Below, in pieces: positions 20,682 through 28,795 of a stretch of DNA of 64,000 nucleotides. Positions within the stretch are counted from its first letter, which is position 1. Each line of letters begins with the position of its first letter. The notes under the pieces are model-generated. The model searched no databases. It was given only the letters and a program-made list of their open reading frames with translations, and was not told where the DNA came from. Position numbers and translations under genes: made by a program. This stretch comes from Candidimonas nitroreducens (GTDB taxonomy: Bacteria; Pseudomonadota; Gammaproteobacteria; Burkholderiales; Burkholderiaceae_B): positions 62,001 through 126,000 of the forward strand of contig NZ_NJIH01000002.1 in assembly GCF_002209565.1 (NCBI RefSeq). The letters are read 5' to 3'.

Positions 20682-22763
20682 ATGCTCCCGACATCCAATC
20701 CCCTGATGGTTCCGGCCGACGCGCCGGTCGACTACGCCGCCGTCCAGCCGGCGCACATCACCCCGGCCATAAGCGCGCTCATCGAAACCGCGCGCGCGGC
20801 CGTGGAACGCGCCGCCGACCCGGCGCTCGAGCCAGACTGGGACACGCTGGTCGCATCGGTCGAAGACGCCGGCGAACAGCTGTGGCGCGCCTGGTCGATC
20901 GCCGGCCACCTGAACGCCGTGGTCAATACCCCCGCCCTGCGCGAGGCCTACAACGCATGCCTGCCGCTGGTAACGGAATTTTCCACCTGGCTGGGCCTGC
21001 ACACCGGCCTGTACGCGCAGTATCAGCGCCTGCACGACAGCGCCGCTTTTCATGAGCTATCGGCAACCCGCCGACGCATCGTCGAGCTGGCCCTGCGCGA
21101 CTTCCGTCTGAGCGGCGTGCAGCTGCAAGGCGCAGACCGCGAGCGCTACGCGCGCATCTCGGAACAAGAGGCCCAGGCCTCGCAGAAATTCTCCGAGAAC
21201 GTGCTCGACGCCACCGACCACTGGTCGCTGCACATCGAAGACGAGGCGCGGCTGGCGGGCATACCCGAGGACGTGCGCCAAGCGGCGCGCCAGGCCGCCA
21301 GCGAGGCAGGGCTGGCCGGCTGGAAGCTGAACCTGAAGATGCCCTGCTACCTGCCGGTCATGCAGCACGCGCGCGACCGCGCCCTGCGCGAGGCCATGTA
21401 CCGGGGCTATGCCACCCTGGCTTCGGAACAAGGCGGCGATCCGGCACTGGACAATTCGCCGCTGATCGAACAGCTGCTGGAGCTGCGCGCCCAGGAAGCA
21501 GCCCTGCTGGGCTATGGCGATTTTGCCGAGCTGAAGCTGCAGACCCGCATGGCGGACAGCTCCGCCCAGGTGCTGAGCTTTCTGCGCGAGCTGGCGGCGC
21601 GGGCCCGACCCTACGCCGAACGCGACTTGGCCGAGCTGCGCGAATTCGCCGCCCAGAGCCTGGGGCTGCAAGCCCTGGAAATGTGGGACGTGCCCTATGC
21701 CAGCGAGCGTCTGCGCGAAGAACGCTACGCCTATTCCGAGGAAACGCTCAAGCCCTACTTCACCGAACCGCGCGTGCTGCAAGGCTTGTTCGGCCTGATC
21801 GAAACCGTATTCGGCGTGCGCGTGCTGCCCAGCCCCATGCCCTTGTGGCACCCCGACGCGCGCGCCCTGCGCGTCGAAACGCCGGAAGGCGAGCTGCTGG
21901 GGCATTTGCTCATGGATCTGTACGCCCGCGCCGGCAAGCAAAGCGGCGCCTGGGTCGACAGCGAGCGCAGCCGCCGCCGTGCCGGCCAGCGCCTGCGCAC
22001 TCCCATCGCCTACCTGACCTGCAACTTCTCGGCCCCGCAAGGCGGCAAGCCGGCGCTGCTGACCCACGACGACGTGATCACGCTCTTCCACGAAAGCGGC
22101 CATGCCTTGCACGCCCTGCTCTCCGAGGTCGACGAGCCGGCCGCCGCGGCCTTCGCCAGCGTCGAATGGGACGCCATCGAGCTGCCTTCGCAATTCATGG
22201 AGAACTTCTGCTGGGAATGGTCGGTGCTGCACTCGCTGTCGGCGCACGTGCAAAGCGGCAAGCCGCTGCCGCGCGCGCTCTACGACAAGCTGCTGGCAGC
22301 GCGCAACTTCCAGAGCGGCATGCAGACGGTGCGCCAGATCGAATTCTCGCTGTTCGACATGCTGATCCATGGACGTGGCGCCGCGCTGCACATCCAAGGC
22401 GTGCTCGATGTGCTGGATCAGGTGCGCAAAGAGGTTGCGGTGTTGTTTCCGCCGCCCTGGCAGCGCTTTCCGCACAACTTCTCGCATCTGTTCGCCGGCG
22501 GCTACGGCGCGGGCTACTATAGCTACAAATGGGCCGAAGTGCTGTCTGCCGACGCCTACGCGCTGTTCGAGGAGCACGCCGGCCGCGCCGCAGACGGCAC
22601 GCGCAACACGCTGGATCCGGAAACCGGCCGGCTGTTCCGCAAAGAGATACTGGCGGTGGGCGGATCGCGCCCCGCGGCCGAGTCGTTCCGCGCCTTCCGC
22701 GGGCGCGACCCGAGCATGGAGGCGCTGCTGCGCCACAATGGCATGAGCCCGGCCGGCCTATAA
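20682..22763 (+). CDS. prlC: Oligopeptidase A (M3 metallopeptidase)
   Basis: Cytoplasmic zinc peptidase that degrades short peptides, including cleaved signal peptides. The 693-residue product has the HExxH-type site HESGHALHALLSE near residue 469 and the second zinc-ligand region with EFMENF-like PSQFMENFCWEW. Length is normal for OpdA (about 680). A candidate -10 (TATAAT, 22759-22764) overlaps its stop and may serve the next gene. It stands alone after folD with a 147-bp gap. Confidence 0.93.
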   Translation: MLPTSNPLMVPADAPVDYAAVQPAHITPAISALIETARAAVERAADPALEPDWDTLVASVEDAGEQLWRAWSIAGHLNAVVNTPALREAYNACLPLVTEFSTWLGLHTGLYAQYQRLHDSAAFHELSATRRRIVELALRDFRLSGVQLQGADRERYARISEQEAQASQKFSENVLDATDHWSLHIEDEARLAGIPEDVRQAARQAASEAGLAGWKLNLKMPCYLPVMQHARDRALREAMYRGYATLASEQGGDPALDNSPLIEQLLELRAQEAALLGYGDFAELKLQTRMADSSAQVLSFLRELAARARPYAERDLAELREFAAQSLGLQALEMWDVPYASERLREERYAYSEETLKPYFTEPRVLQGLFGLIETVFGVRVLPSPMPLWHPDARALRVETPEGELLGHLLMDLYARAGKQSGAWVDSERSRRRAGQRLRTPIAYLTCNFSAPQGGKPALLTHDDVITLFHESGHALHALLSEVDEPAAAAFASVEWDAIELPSQFMENFCWEWSVLHSLSAHVQSGKPLPRALYDKLLAARNFQSGMQTVRQIEFSLFDMLIHGRGAALHIQGVLDVLDQVRKEVAVLFPPPWQRFPHNFSHLFAGGYGAGYYSYKWAEVLSADAYALFEEHAGRAADGTRNTLDPETGRLFRKEILAVGGSRPAAESFRAFRGRDPSMEALLRHNGMSPAGL

Positions 22764-22861
22764 TCGAGGCGACAGCCCCCGGCTGAGCGGCGCCTGCCGG
22801 CGCCCATTCTCGGCGGCGCCCGGCAGCGCGACGCCCCTCTACATATGAACAGGCCCCAGTC

Positions 22862-23482
22862 ATGAATAACCACGGTCTGCGCTGGTTGCGCAACGCGATG
22901 CTGATCGCCCTGCTGGGCTTTGCCGGCCTGGCCTGCGCCGCCGACAGCGCCATCCACAACGTACGCGGCTTCCTGCCCGATCTGCGCTTCACGCTGGAAG
23001 GCGCCGGCAACAAGACGGTCACCCAGGCGAACTTCAAGGGCAAGACGGTCGTGCTGTTTTTCGGCTACGCCAGCTGCCCGGACATCTGCCCCACCACCAT
23101 GGTGCAGCTGTCGCAGGTCATGCATAAATTAGGGGCCGAAGCCAAGAACGTGCGCATCGTCTTCGTCAGCGTCGACCCGCATCGCGACACGCCCGACAAG
23201 CTGCAGGCCTATGTAGACGCCTTCGACAAGCATGCCATCGGCCTGACCGGCACCGAAAAACAGATCGCCGACGTGGCGCGCCGCTATCGCGTGGCCTACC
23301 AGATAGAAAAGCCCAAGCCGGGCGAAGGCGACAACTATGTGGTGTCGCACAGCCGCGGCATCTACATCTTCGACGCGCAGGGCCGCGCCCGCCTGCTGGC
23401 CGCCGACAGCGAGTCGGTGCCGGCGCTCACGCACAGCCTGCAGACGCTGCTGGCGCAAACCGGCAAGGCATCGGCGGGCTGA
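22862..23482 (+). CDS. Sco1/SenC-family copper chaperone
   Basis: Membrane- or periplasm-located thioredoxin-fold protein; the family delivers copper to, or reduces, the CuA centre of cytochrome oxidase. The 206-residue product has an N-terminal signal segment (about 1-26), the copper ligands C72 and C76 in FFGYASCPDICP and H163 in VVSHSRGIYIF. Length is typical. An imperfect GC-rich hairpin at about 22790-22830 precedes it and may terminate prlC transcription. The downstream neighbour is convergent. Confidence 0.92.
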   Translation: MNNHGLRWLRNAMLIALLGFAGLACAADSAIHNVRGFLPDLRFTLEGAGNKTVTQANFKGKTVVLFFGYASCPDICPTTMVQLSQVMHKLGAEAKNVRIVFVSVDPHRDTPDKLQAYVDAFDKHAIGLTGTEKQIADVARRYRVAYQIEKPKPGEGDNYVVSHSRGIYIFDAQGRARLLAADSESVPALTHSLQTLLAQTGKASAG

Positions 23483-23581
23483 ATTTTCAAGGCTGCGGCG
23501 CAACGCGCCGGCCTGGTGCCAGCCTCCCGGAACCGCCGCGGCGCCCCATATCCCGTGCATCAGCGCCAATGAAAGGCCGCG

Positions 23582-24268
23582 CTACGTATCGCTCCAGATG
23601 CGCAGCAGATTGTGGTAACAAGCTACTAGGCTGCGCCGCGCCTGTACGTCGCCGCCGGTCGCACCCAGGCGCTGAATGGCATTGTCCATTTCGAACAACA
23701 GCGCACGCTGCTCGTCCGAGCGCACCAGGCTCTGCACCCAAAAAAAGCTCGCCAGGCGCGTGCCGCGCGTCACGGGCCGCACATGATGCAGGCTGGTCGC
23801 CGGGTACACCACCGCATGGCCGGCCGGCAGCTTCACCGGATGCTCGCCGTAAGTGTCCTCGACTACCAGTTCGCCACCCTCGTATTCTTCGGGATGCGTG
23901 AGAAACATGGTGACCGACACATCGGTGCGCACCCGCAGGCCATGGCCGGGCATCAGGCGTATGGCACCGTCCACGTGGCTGCCGAAATGCTGGCCGCCGG
24001 TGTAGCGGTTGAACAGCGGCGGATACGCGCGATTGGGCAGCACGGCGCTGATGAACAAAGGGTTGCGTTCGAGCGCGCCCAGCACGAGGTCGCCGAGTTC
24101 GCGCGCCAACTGCGAGCCTTCCGCGATCTGCTGATTGTCTTTTACCGGCGCGCCGGTGTAGCCGGCCGTGGCCCGGCCGTCGACCCAGGCACCGCCGCCC
24201 TGCTCGAGCCTGGCGCGCACGGCCGCCACCGTCTCGGAGTCCAGCACATCGGGAATAGAAACGATCAT
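23582..24268 (-). CDS. piuC: PKHD-type Fe(II)/2-oxoglutarate hydroxylase, PiuC-like
   Basis: The 228-residue protein matches the PiuC/YbiX family by its N-terminus (MIVSIPDVLDSETVAAVR) and iron site: H98 and D100 in HFGSHVDG, H161 in PATSLHHVRPVTRG, and R171 as the likely 2-oxoglutarate anchor. It lies 23 bp after a TonB receptor gene on the same strand, the typical PiuC-siderophore receptor pairing, and is probably iron-regulated with it. The physiological substrate of the family is not known to me. Confidence 0.9.
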   Translation of the reverse strand: MIVSIPDVLDSETVAAVRARLEQGGGAWVDGRATAGYTGAPVKDNQQIAEGSQLARELGDLVLGALERNPLFISAVLPNRAYPPLFNRYTGGQHFGSHVDGAIRLMPGHGLRVRTDVSVTMFLTHPEEYEGGELVVEDTYGEHPVKLPAGHAVVYPATSLHHVRPVTRGTRLASFFWVQSLVRSDEQRALLFEMDNAIQRLGATGGDVQARRSLVACYHNLLRIWSDT

Positions 24269-24291
24269 TGCACAGTCTACCCAGAGCTCGT

Positions 24292-26508
24292 TCAGAAGCG
24301 ATAGTCGAGCGTGGCAAGGAAAGTACGGCCTATGCCCGGCACCGCGCGGCCACCGTCGGATTGAATAATGCCGTCATAGTAGCGTTTATCGGTCAGGTTG
24401 AGGGCATTGAGGCGTATGTCGTATTTCGCCGCGTGGTAGGCGACCATCGCATCCCAGCGTGTGTAGCCCGGCACCGTCACCAGATCGTTGTTGGCCGCGT
24501 AGCGCGAAGACATGTAGGTGGGGCCGCCGCCGATTTCCCAATGCGGCGCCACCTTGTAGGTGCTCCACAGAGTGAAGGTGTTGCGCGGCGTGTTCGCCAC
24601 CGTGTTGCCTTCGGTGCCGTCATAGGCCTGGCGGATCTCGCTGTCCAGATACGTGTAGCCGCCATAGACCTGCCACTTCTTCGTGATCTGTCCCGCCACG
24701 CCGACCTGATAGCCGCGCACCCGGATCTTGCCTTCTGCCGTGTAATTGCCGTCGACGTCCTTGATGGCCGCGTTCTTCTGGTTGATCTGGAACAGGGACT
24801 GCGTCACCGACAGATTGCCGCCCAGCAGCGCCCACTTGCTGCCGATCTCGAACGACTCATTGGTGGCCGGCTCCAGCGGTTCGGTCTGGCCGCGCGTCAA
24901 TGTCAGCGCTTCCAGGGATGGGTCGAACGATGTGCCATACGACACGTAATAAGATTGCCAGTCGGTCGGCTGGTAGATCACGCCGCCCCGCACGCTGGTG
25001 TAGGTGCTGGTCTGCGAGAAGTGCTCCGGGCTCGTCGTGCTGTTGTCGGTCGAGGCGTCGTAGCGATCCCAGCGCAGGCCGCCCACCAGCTTCCAATGCT
25101 GGCCCAGCGACATGGTGTCGTTCAGGTACAGGCCCAGCGAGTCCGCCGTCGCGTCGGCGCGGTTGCCGGCCACCGTGGTGGTGCCGGCGGCTCTGCCCGC
25201 ATATGCTGGATCGGCCAGGGAAACAATGCCCAGAGTGCCGCTGGGCAAGCCCGGCGCGGTCGAGGTGTAGCTCTGGTTGCTATAGGTTTCGTGGCCGACG
25301 TCCACGCCGGCAATCACGTCGTGCTTCAACCAGCCCTGCCCGAACTTGCCCTCGACATCGGTGGAGTTGTAGAAGGAATGGTCGTCGATGGTGCGATCCT
25401 TGCTGGACAGCTTGACGTACAGTTGCGACATGGGCAGCGAGGTGTAGTTGCCGTTGGACAGCGCCTCCGAGGTGGCCGAGGGCCCGGTCAGCACGCTAGC
25501 CGGATTGCTCTCGCGCGCATCGGTGCCATAGTGGCTGTATTGCGTCTGGTTGCGCAGCGTGATGCCGTGATCAAAATGATGCTCGATGCGTGCCGACAGC
25601 GTCTGCACGTCCTGCACCGTGCGATCGTCGGTAAAGCCGTAAAACTTCGATTTGTCGACCGGGGCCGGCTCGCCATTGAGCGCCGGCACGCCGTAGTCGG
25701 GTTGGTCGCGGTTGTGCTGGATCAGGGCCGAAAGCGTGATCTCGGTGGGCGTCCCGATACCCAGGCGCAGCGTTGGCGCAAAGCCGTAGTCCTGGTTCTT
25801 CATGACGTCGCGGGTGCTGCCGATGTCCTGGCCGAAGCCATTGAGGCGGAACGCTGAGGTGTCCGACAGCGGCTGATTCACGTCGAAGCTGGCGCGATAG
25901 TGGTCGTCGGTGCCCACCGTGGCCGAAACCGAGGCCGCCTGCTTGAGGTTGGCCTGCTTGCTGACCTGATTGATCACCCCGCCGGTAGAGCCGCGCCCGA
26001 AGTATAGCGAAGATGGGCCGTACAGCACATCGATCGATTCCAGATCGAAGGTATCACGATAATATTGGCCGCGGTCGCGGAAGCCGTCCAGATAGATATC
26101 GGTGCGCGCGGCGAAGCCGCGCAGATTGATGTTGTTGCCGATCTGTCCGCCCTCGGCGCCGCCGATGGTGATGCCCGGCACATTGCGCAGCGCGTCCTGA
26201 AACGAGGTCGCGCCCTGCGATTGGAGCAGTTGCTTGTTCACCGAGACGACAGCCTGCGGTATGTCCATCGGGTCGGTAGGCACCTTGGCGCCGACGCTGG
26301 ACTTGTCGGACTGGAATCCGGATTGCTCGGGCCGCAGGCCATACACGTTCACCGCTGGCAGTTGCGCCACGCCCGGGGGCTGCCCCTGCTGCCCCTGTGC
26401 GGAAGCGCCCGTGCTCTGCGCCGCAGCAGTCTGGGCCATGGCCGGTACGGCCGCGGGCAAGGCCAGCGCGGCCATGCAGGCGCCGGCCAGCGGATTCAAT
26501 TTGAACAT
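24292..26508 (-). CDS. TonB-dependent siderophore receptor, Fiu/PiuA-like
   Basis: Outer-membrane receptor of 738 residues. A signal peptide ends near MAQ at residue 26. The plug domain is visible (SVNKQLLQSQGATSFQDALRNVPGITIGG, then RGFAARTDIYLDGFRDRGQYYRDTF and GRGSTGGVINQVSK). The protein ends in ATLDYRF with the aromatic C-terminus of beta barrels. The linked piuC and the closely related N-terminus suggest a catecholate ligand such as that of Fiu; this is inferred. A Fur-like box lies about 190 bp upstream. Confidence 0.9.
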   Translation of the reverse strand: MFKLNPLAGACMAALALPAAVPAMAQTAAAQSTGASAQGQQGQPPGVAQLPAVNVYGLRPEQSGFQSDKSSVGAKVPTDPMDIPQAVVSVNKQLLQSQGATSFQDALRNVPGITIGGAEGGQIGNNINLRGFAARTDIYLDGFRDRGQYYRDTFDLESIDVLYGPSSLYFGRGSTGGVINQVSKQANLKQAASVSATVGTDDHYRASFDVNQPLSDTSAFRLNGFGQDIGSTRDVMKNQDYGFAPTLRLGIGTPTEITLSALIQHNRDQPDYGVPALNGEPAPVDKSKFYGFTDDRTVQDVQTLSARIEHHFDHGITLRNQTQYSHYGTDARESNPASVLTGPSATSEALSNGNYTSLPMSQLYVKLSSKDRTIDDHSFYNSTDVEGKFGQGWLKHDVIAGVDVGHETYSNQSYTSTAPGLPSGTLGIVSLADPAYAGRAAGTTTVAGNRADATADSLGLYLNDTMSLGQHWKLVGGLRWDRYDASTDNSTTSPEHFSQTSTYTSVRGGVIYQPTDWQSYYVSYGTSFDPSLEALTLTRGQTEPLEPATNESFEIGSKWALLGGNLSVTQSLFQINQKNAAIKDVDGNYTAEGKIRVRGYQVGVAGQITKKWQVYGGYTYLDSEIRQAYDGTEGNTVANTPRNTFTLWSTYKVAPHWEIGGGPTYMSSRYAANNDLVTVPGYTRWDAMVAYHAAKYDIRLNALNLTDKRYYDGIIQSDGGRAVPGIGRTFLATLDYRF

Positions 26509-26697
26509 AATGATTCCCTATCTATCAGGCCTGCACGCCGGTGGAGTGCGGCCGCCCGGTAATCCGGCCACCCGGAAGCCATGCCTCCTGCTCTCGAGGG
26601 TGTCGCGCAACGACAAGCGGGGGTATGGGCGAGCGAGGCCCGGACAGTAGCGGCCGCAAGCACCGCTATGGGTGCCACGGGTAGGCCTTGTTATTTA

Positions 26698-26716
26698 ATT
26701 AATGAGAATAGTTATT
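26698..26716 (-). promoter_or_regulatory. Fur-like box of the Fiu-like receptor
   Basis: ATTAATGAGAATAGTTATT matches 13 of 19 positions of the classic Fur consensus GATAATGATAATCATTATC. It lies about 190 bp upstream of the receptor start in an AT-rich stretch, where its promoter is expected. Binding is inferred. Confidence 0.6.
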
Positions 26717-26957
26717 ATTAATATCTTTAAATGATTTCTCAATAAGTTTTTCGGTAAATTGCTAAAACGTTGCTTTTTCCCATAAATACCGTGTTTTAGT
26801 GGCATCATACGGGCACTTATGTTCAGTTTGATGTAATTAAATATTCAGCATATGGTCAGAAATAGCTGATTCCGCTTCCAAATCAATTGCGAATGCGAGC
26901 GTGAAGTGCCGGCCGCCAGGCCGGCTTCCATACGCCCCTCGCCGCCGCGGCCGCCAC

Positions 26958-26988
26958 TGGAGCTTCCTACCCTGGGAAGGTCTACACT
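26958..26988 (+). promoter_or_regulatory. CueR/MerR-type operator and promoter of copZ
   Basis: The inverted repeat CTTCC-N6-GGAAG (centred near 26972) lies between a weak -35 (TGGAGC, 26958-26963) and a -10 (TACACT, 26983-26988). The spacer is 19 bp, the lengthened spacing that MerR-family activators correct. GGAAGGTCTACACT resembles known CueR sites. A CueR-like gene lies two genes on. Confidence 0.7.
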
Positions 26989-27009
26989 GGTGGCTCCACC
27001 ATAGAAACC

Positions 27010-27243
27010 ATGCGATCCGAGATGAAGATGAATACCAAGACCGAGTTCCTGATACCCGACATGACCTGCGAACACTGCGTCAGAACCATCACCTCTGCGG
27101 TACAGCGGGTGGCGCCGGGCGCCTCGGTAAAGGCGCAGGTCGACACGCACCACGTCACGATCCAGGCGACAGCCAGTGCGGCCGCCGTCGAGGCCGCGAT
27201 ACGGGCCGAGGGATACCACCCCGAAGCCGTGGCGGAAGCCTGA
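27010..27243 (+). CDS. copZ: Heavy-metal-associated domain protein, copper chaperone
   Basis: A small cytoplasmic HMA-domain protein of 77 residues with the metal motif MTCEHC and a ferredoxin-like beta-alpha-beta pattern. Such proteins carry Cu(I) to export ATPases. Later ATGs at 27022 and 27028 are also possible starts; the last gives 71 residues beginning MNTKTEFLIPDMTCEHC, closer to the usual length. A CueR-type promoter lies just upstream and a CueR-like regulator follows on the same strand. No copper ATPase is in the window. Confidence 0.88.
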   Translation: MRSEMKMNTKTEFLIPDMTCEHCVRTITSAVQRVAPGASVKAQVDTHHVTIQATASAAAVEAAIRAEGYHPEAVAEA

Positions 27244-27292
27244 TCCGCGGGCAACGCGGGGGCGGGCCGCGCACTGCTATACAGCTCCCCTT

Positions 27293-27390
27293 TTAGAGCA
27301 AGTTTGGCCCGGATATTTACTGAGTGTTCCCGGAACTTGTCTGGCGCAATGCTTCAAAGAGTGTAAATATCTGAACTGAAAACGCTCTAA
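27293..27390. repeat. 98-nt nested inverted repeat between copZ and cueR
   Basis: Two perfect pairs of arms nest around one centre: TTAGAGC/GCTCTAA (27293-27299 with 27384-27390) and GATATTTAC/GTAAATATC (27312-27320 with 27363-27371). A GTTT/AAAC pair lies between them. The whole could fold into one long imperfect hairpin. It is more AT-rich than the flanking genes. It may be a small transposon-like relic or a structured leader of cueR. Confidence 0.65.
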
Positions 27391-27421
27391 GGTCAACAGG
27401 CCTTGAGCCAAGGAAATCGCC

Positions 27422-27835
27422 ATGAATATCGGCCAGGCGGCCGCCCGCTCGGGGGTGTCGGCCAAGATGATCCGCTATTACGAAAGCATAGGCCTGCTGG
27501 AGCCGAGCCGCCGCAGCGCCTCGGGCTACCGGCAATACGGCGACAAGGATCTGCACGCGCTGGGCTTCATACGGCGGGCGCGCGAACTGGGCTTTCCGCT
27601 GAAGCAAGTGGCGGCCCTGATGGCGCTATGGCACGACAAGTCGCGTGCCAGCGCCGAGGTCAAGCAGCTGGCCGAAACGCATATCGCCGAGCTCGAGCAC
27701 AAGGCGCAGATGCTCAAAGAAATGGCGGCCACACTAAGAAACCTGGCCGATCACTGCCACGGCGACGAACGGCCCGACTGCCCCATACTGGAAGGCCTGC
27801 AGGGCGGCGCCGAACCGTGCCATACGGATTCGTGA
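27422..27835 (+). CDS. cueR: Copper-responsive MerR-family regulator, CueR-like
   Basis: The 137-residue protein has the MerR helix-turn-helix (MNIGQAAARSGVSAKMIRYYESIGLL), a dimerisation helix and the metal loop with C112 and C120 in CHGDERPDC, the same numbering as E. coli CueR. It should sense Cu(I)/Ag(I) and activate promoters with 19-bp spacers. AAGGA precedes the ATG. The obvious target is the site upstream of copZ. A third cysteine near the end (C133) may be incidental. Confidence 0.92.
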   Translation: MNIGQAAARSGVSAKMIRYYESIGLLEPSRRSASGYRQYGDKDLHALGFIRRARELGFPLKQVAALMALWHDKSRASAEVKQLAETHIAELEHKAQMLKEMAATLRNLADHCHGDERPDCPILEGLQGGAEPCHTDS

Positions 27836-27941
27836 TCAGGAAGTTAACGGCGCTGCTTCGCCCTGCCGTACTCGCTGCATTGCCATACGGCTTCGCGCCC
27901 GGCTCGCCCAATGTCCGTGCCGTTTTGATCGTAAACCCGTG

Positions 27942-28517
27942 TCAGGCACCGCTCCATTCCGTGACGAACTGCCGGTAATCCGAGCGCTGCGGCGCGGGCC
28001 CAGCGTCGATTGGGGTGCCGATCGCCAGGTAACCCATGTAGCGGTAGTCGAGGCCGTCGAAGCCGAGGGCCTCGTTGACCTCGTCCACATACGTACCCAG
28101 GCCGGTGCTCCAGTACGCCCCGTAGCCCAGCATATGGGCCGCATCGAGCATCTGGGTGACCGCCGCCCCGGTGGCCAGCATGCGCTCGGCCTCGGGGATC
28201 TTGGTATTCGTATGATCCAGCCTGCAGGCCAGCGCGATCAGCAGCGGCACTTCCGCCAGCCAGCGGCGCGTGTTGGCTTCTTTTTCCGGCGTCATGGGCT
28301 TGCCCGCCGCCTTGCTGGCGCCTATGGCCAGGTCGGCCAGGCGGCCGATCGCCGCGCCGCGGATCAGCGCAAAGCGCCAGGGCTGCAGGTGCCCGTGATC
28401 GGGAGCCGTCATGGCCGCCCGCAGAATCAGATCCAGATGCTCGGCGCTGGGCCCGGGAGCGCGTACGAACTTCACCGAGCGGCGCGTCAGCAGGTAATCA
28501 ATGGGAGACATGGGCAT
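27942..28517 (-). CDS. Nitroreductase family protein, YdjA-like
   Basis: FMN-dependent oxidoreductase fold of 191 residues. Family features are RRSVKFV near the N-terminus (flavin phosphate binding), APDHGHLQPWRFALIRG, and GYGAYWSTG with GYLAIGTP near the C-terminus. The closest type I recognise is E. coli YdjA, whose substrate is unclear. The ATG at 28517 lies 7 bases after AGGA; an ATG at 28511 is an alternative. It is separated from pdxJ by the 98-bp repeat array. Confidence 0.87.
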   Translation of the reverse strand: MPMSPIDYLLTRRSVKFVRAPGPSAEHLDLILRAAMTAPDHGHLQPWRFALIRGAAIGRLADLAIGASKAAGKPMTPEKEANTRRWLAEVPLLIALACRLDHTNTKIPEAERMLATGAAVTQMLDAAHMLGYGAYWSTGLGTYVDEVNEALGFDGLDYRYMGYLAIGTPIDAGPAPQRSDYRQFVTEWSGA

Positions 28518-28556
28518 TGAGCAATCCTATACATGGAGTTTTGCGTGCAGGGACTG

Positions 28557-28795
28557 CAAGGCGAAGCAATGCAGTCATCGCTGCGCATAATCGAGCGGCT
28601 TTGCATGCGGAGCGAGGACAAGGCGCGAAGCCGCTGACAGTACGCATAGTACGGCAAGGCGAAGCAACGTAGTCATCGATCCGCATAATCGAGCGGCTTT
28701 GCATGCGGAGCGAGGGCAAGGCGCGAAGCCGCTGACAGTACGCATAGTACGGCAAGGCGAAGCAACGCAGTCATCGCTCCGCATGCAAAGCCGCT
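28557..28795. repeat. 98-bp direct repeat array with a terminal inverted copy
   Basis: A 98-bp unit occurs at 28557-28654 and 28655-28752 with few differences, and a third copy starts at 28753 but breaks off after about 25 bp. It then continues with an inverted copy of an internal 22-bp segment: 28774-28795 is the exact reverse complement of 28692-28713 (also present at 28594-28615). The inverted piece ends inside the pdxJ stop codon. Each unit also has GCGGCTT/AAGCCGC arms. The array fills the gap between the nitroreductase and pdxJ genes and could fold after the pdxJ stop as a terminator. Confidence 0.9.

Larger units (their letters stand above)
26509..27009. promoter_or_regulatory. Divergent TonB-receptor / copZ intergenic region
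   Basis: A 501-bp gene-free region. The part from about 26690 to 26880 is strikingly AT-rich for this genome. It contains the Fur-like box and a CTAAAAC/GTTTTAG inverted repeat (26762-26768 with 26793-26799). The right end holds the CueR-type promoter of the copper chaperone. No open frame here looks coding. Confidence 0.6.

Noticed and set aside
22862-22945. Lipoprotein signal on the Sco-type protein (GLAC)
   Set aside because: The residue three before Cys is Gly, which fits the lipobox poorly; cleavage by signal peptidase I or a retained anchor is as likely.
26825-26860. FNR/Crp-type site in the AT-rich receptor/copZ gap (TTGATGTAATTAA)
   Set aside because: Only one half-site resembles the consensus; the second does not.
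28498-28784. Short open frames translating the 98-bp repeats into repeated peptides
   Set aside because: They exist only because of the repeat and lack ribosome binding sites.
28557-28795. CRISPR-like array
   Set aside because: Only 2.3 units, no spacers between them and no cas genes.
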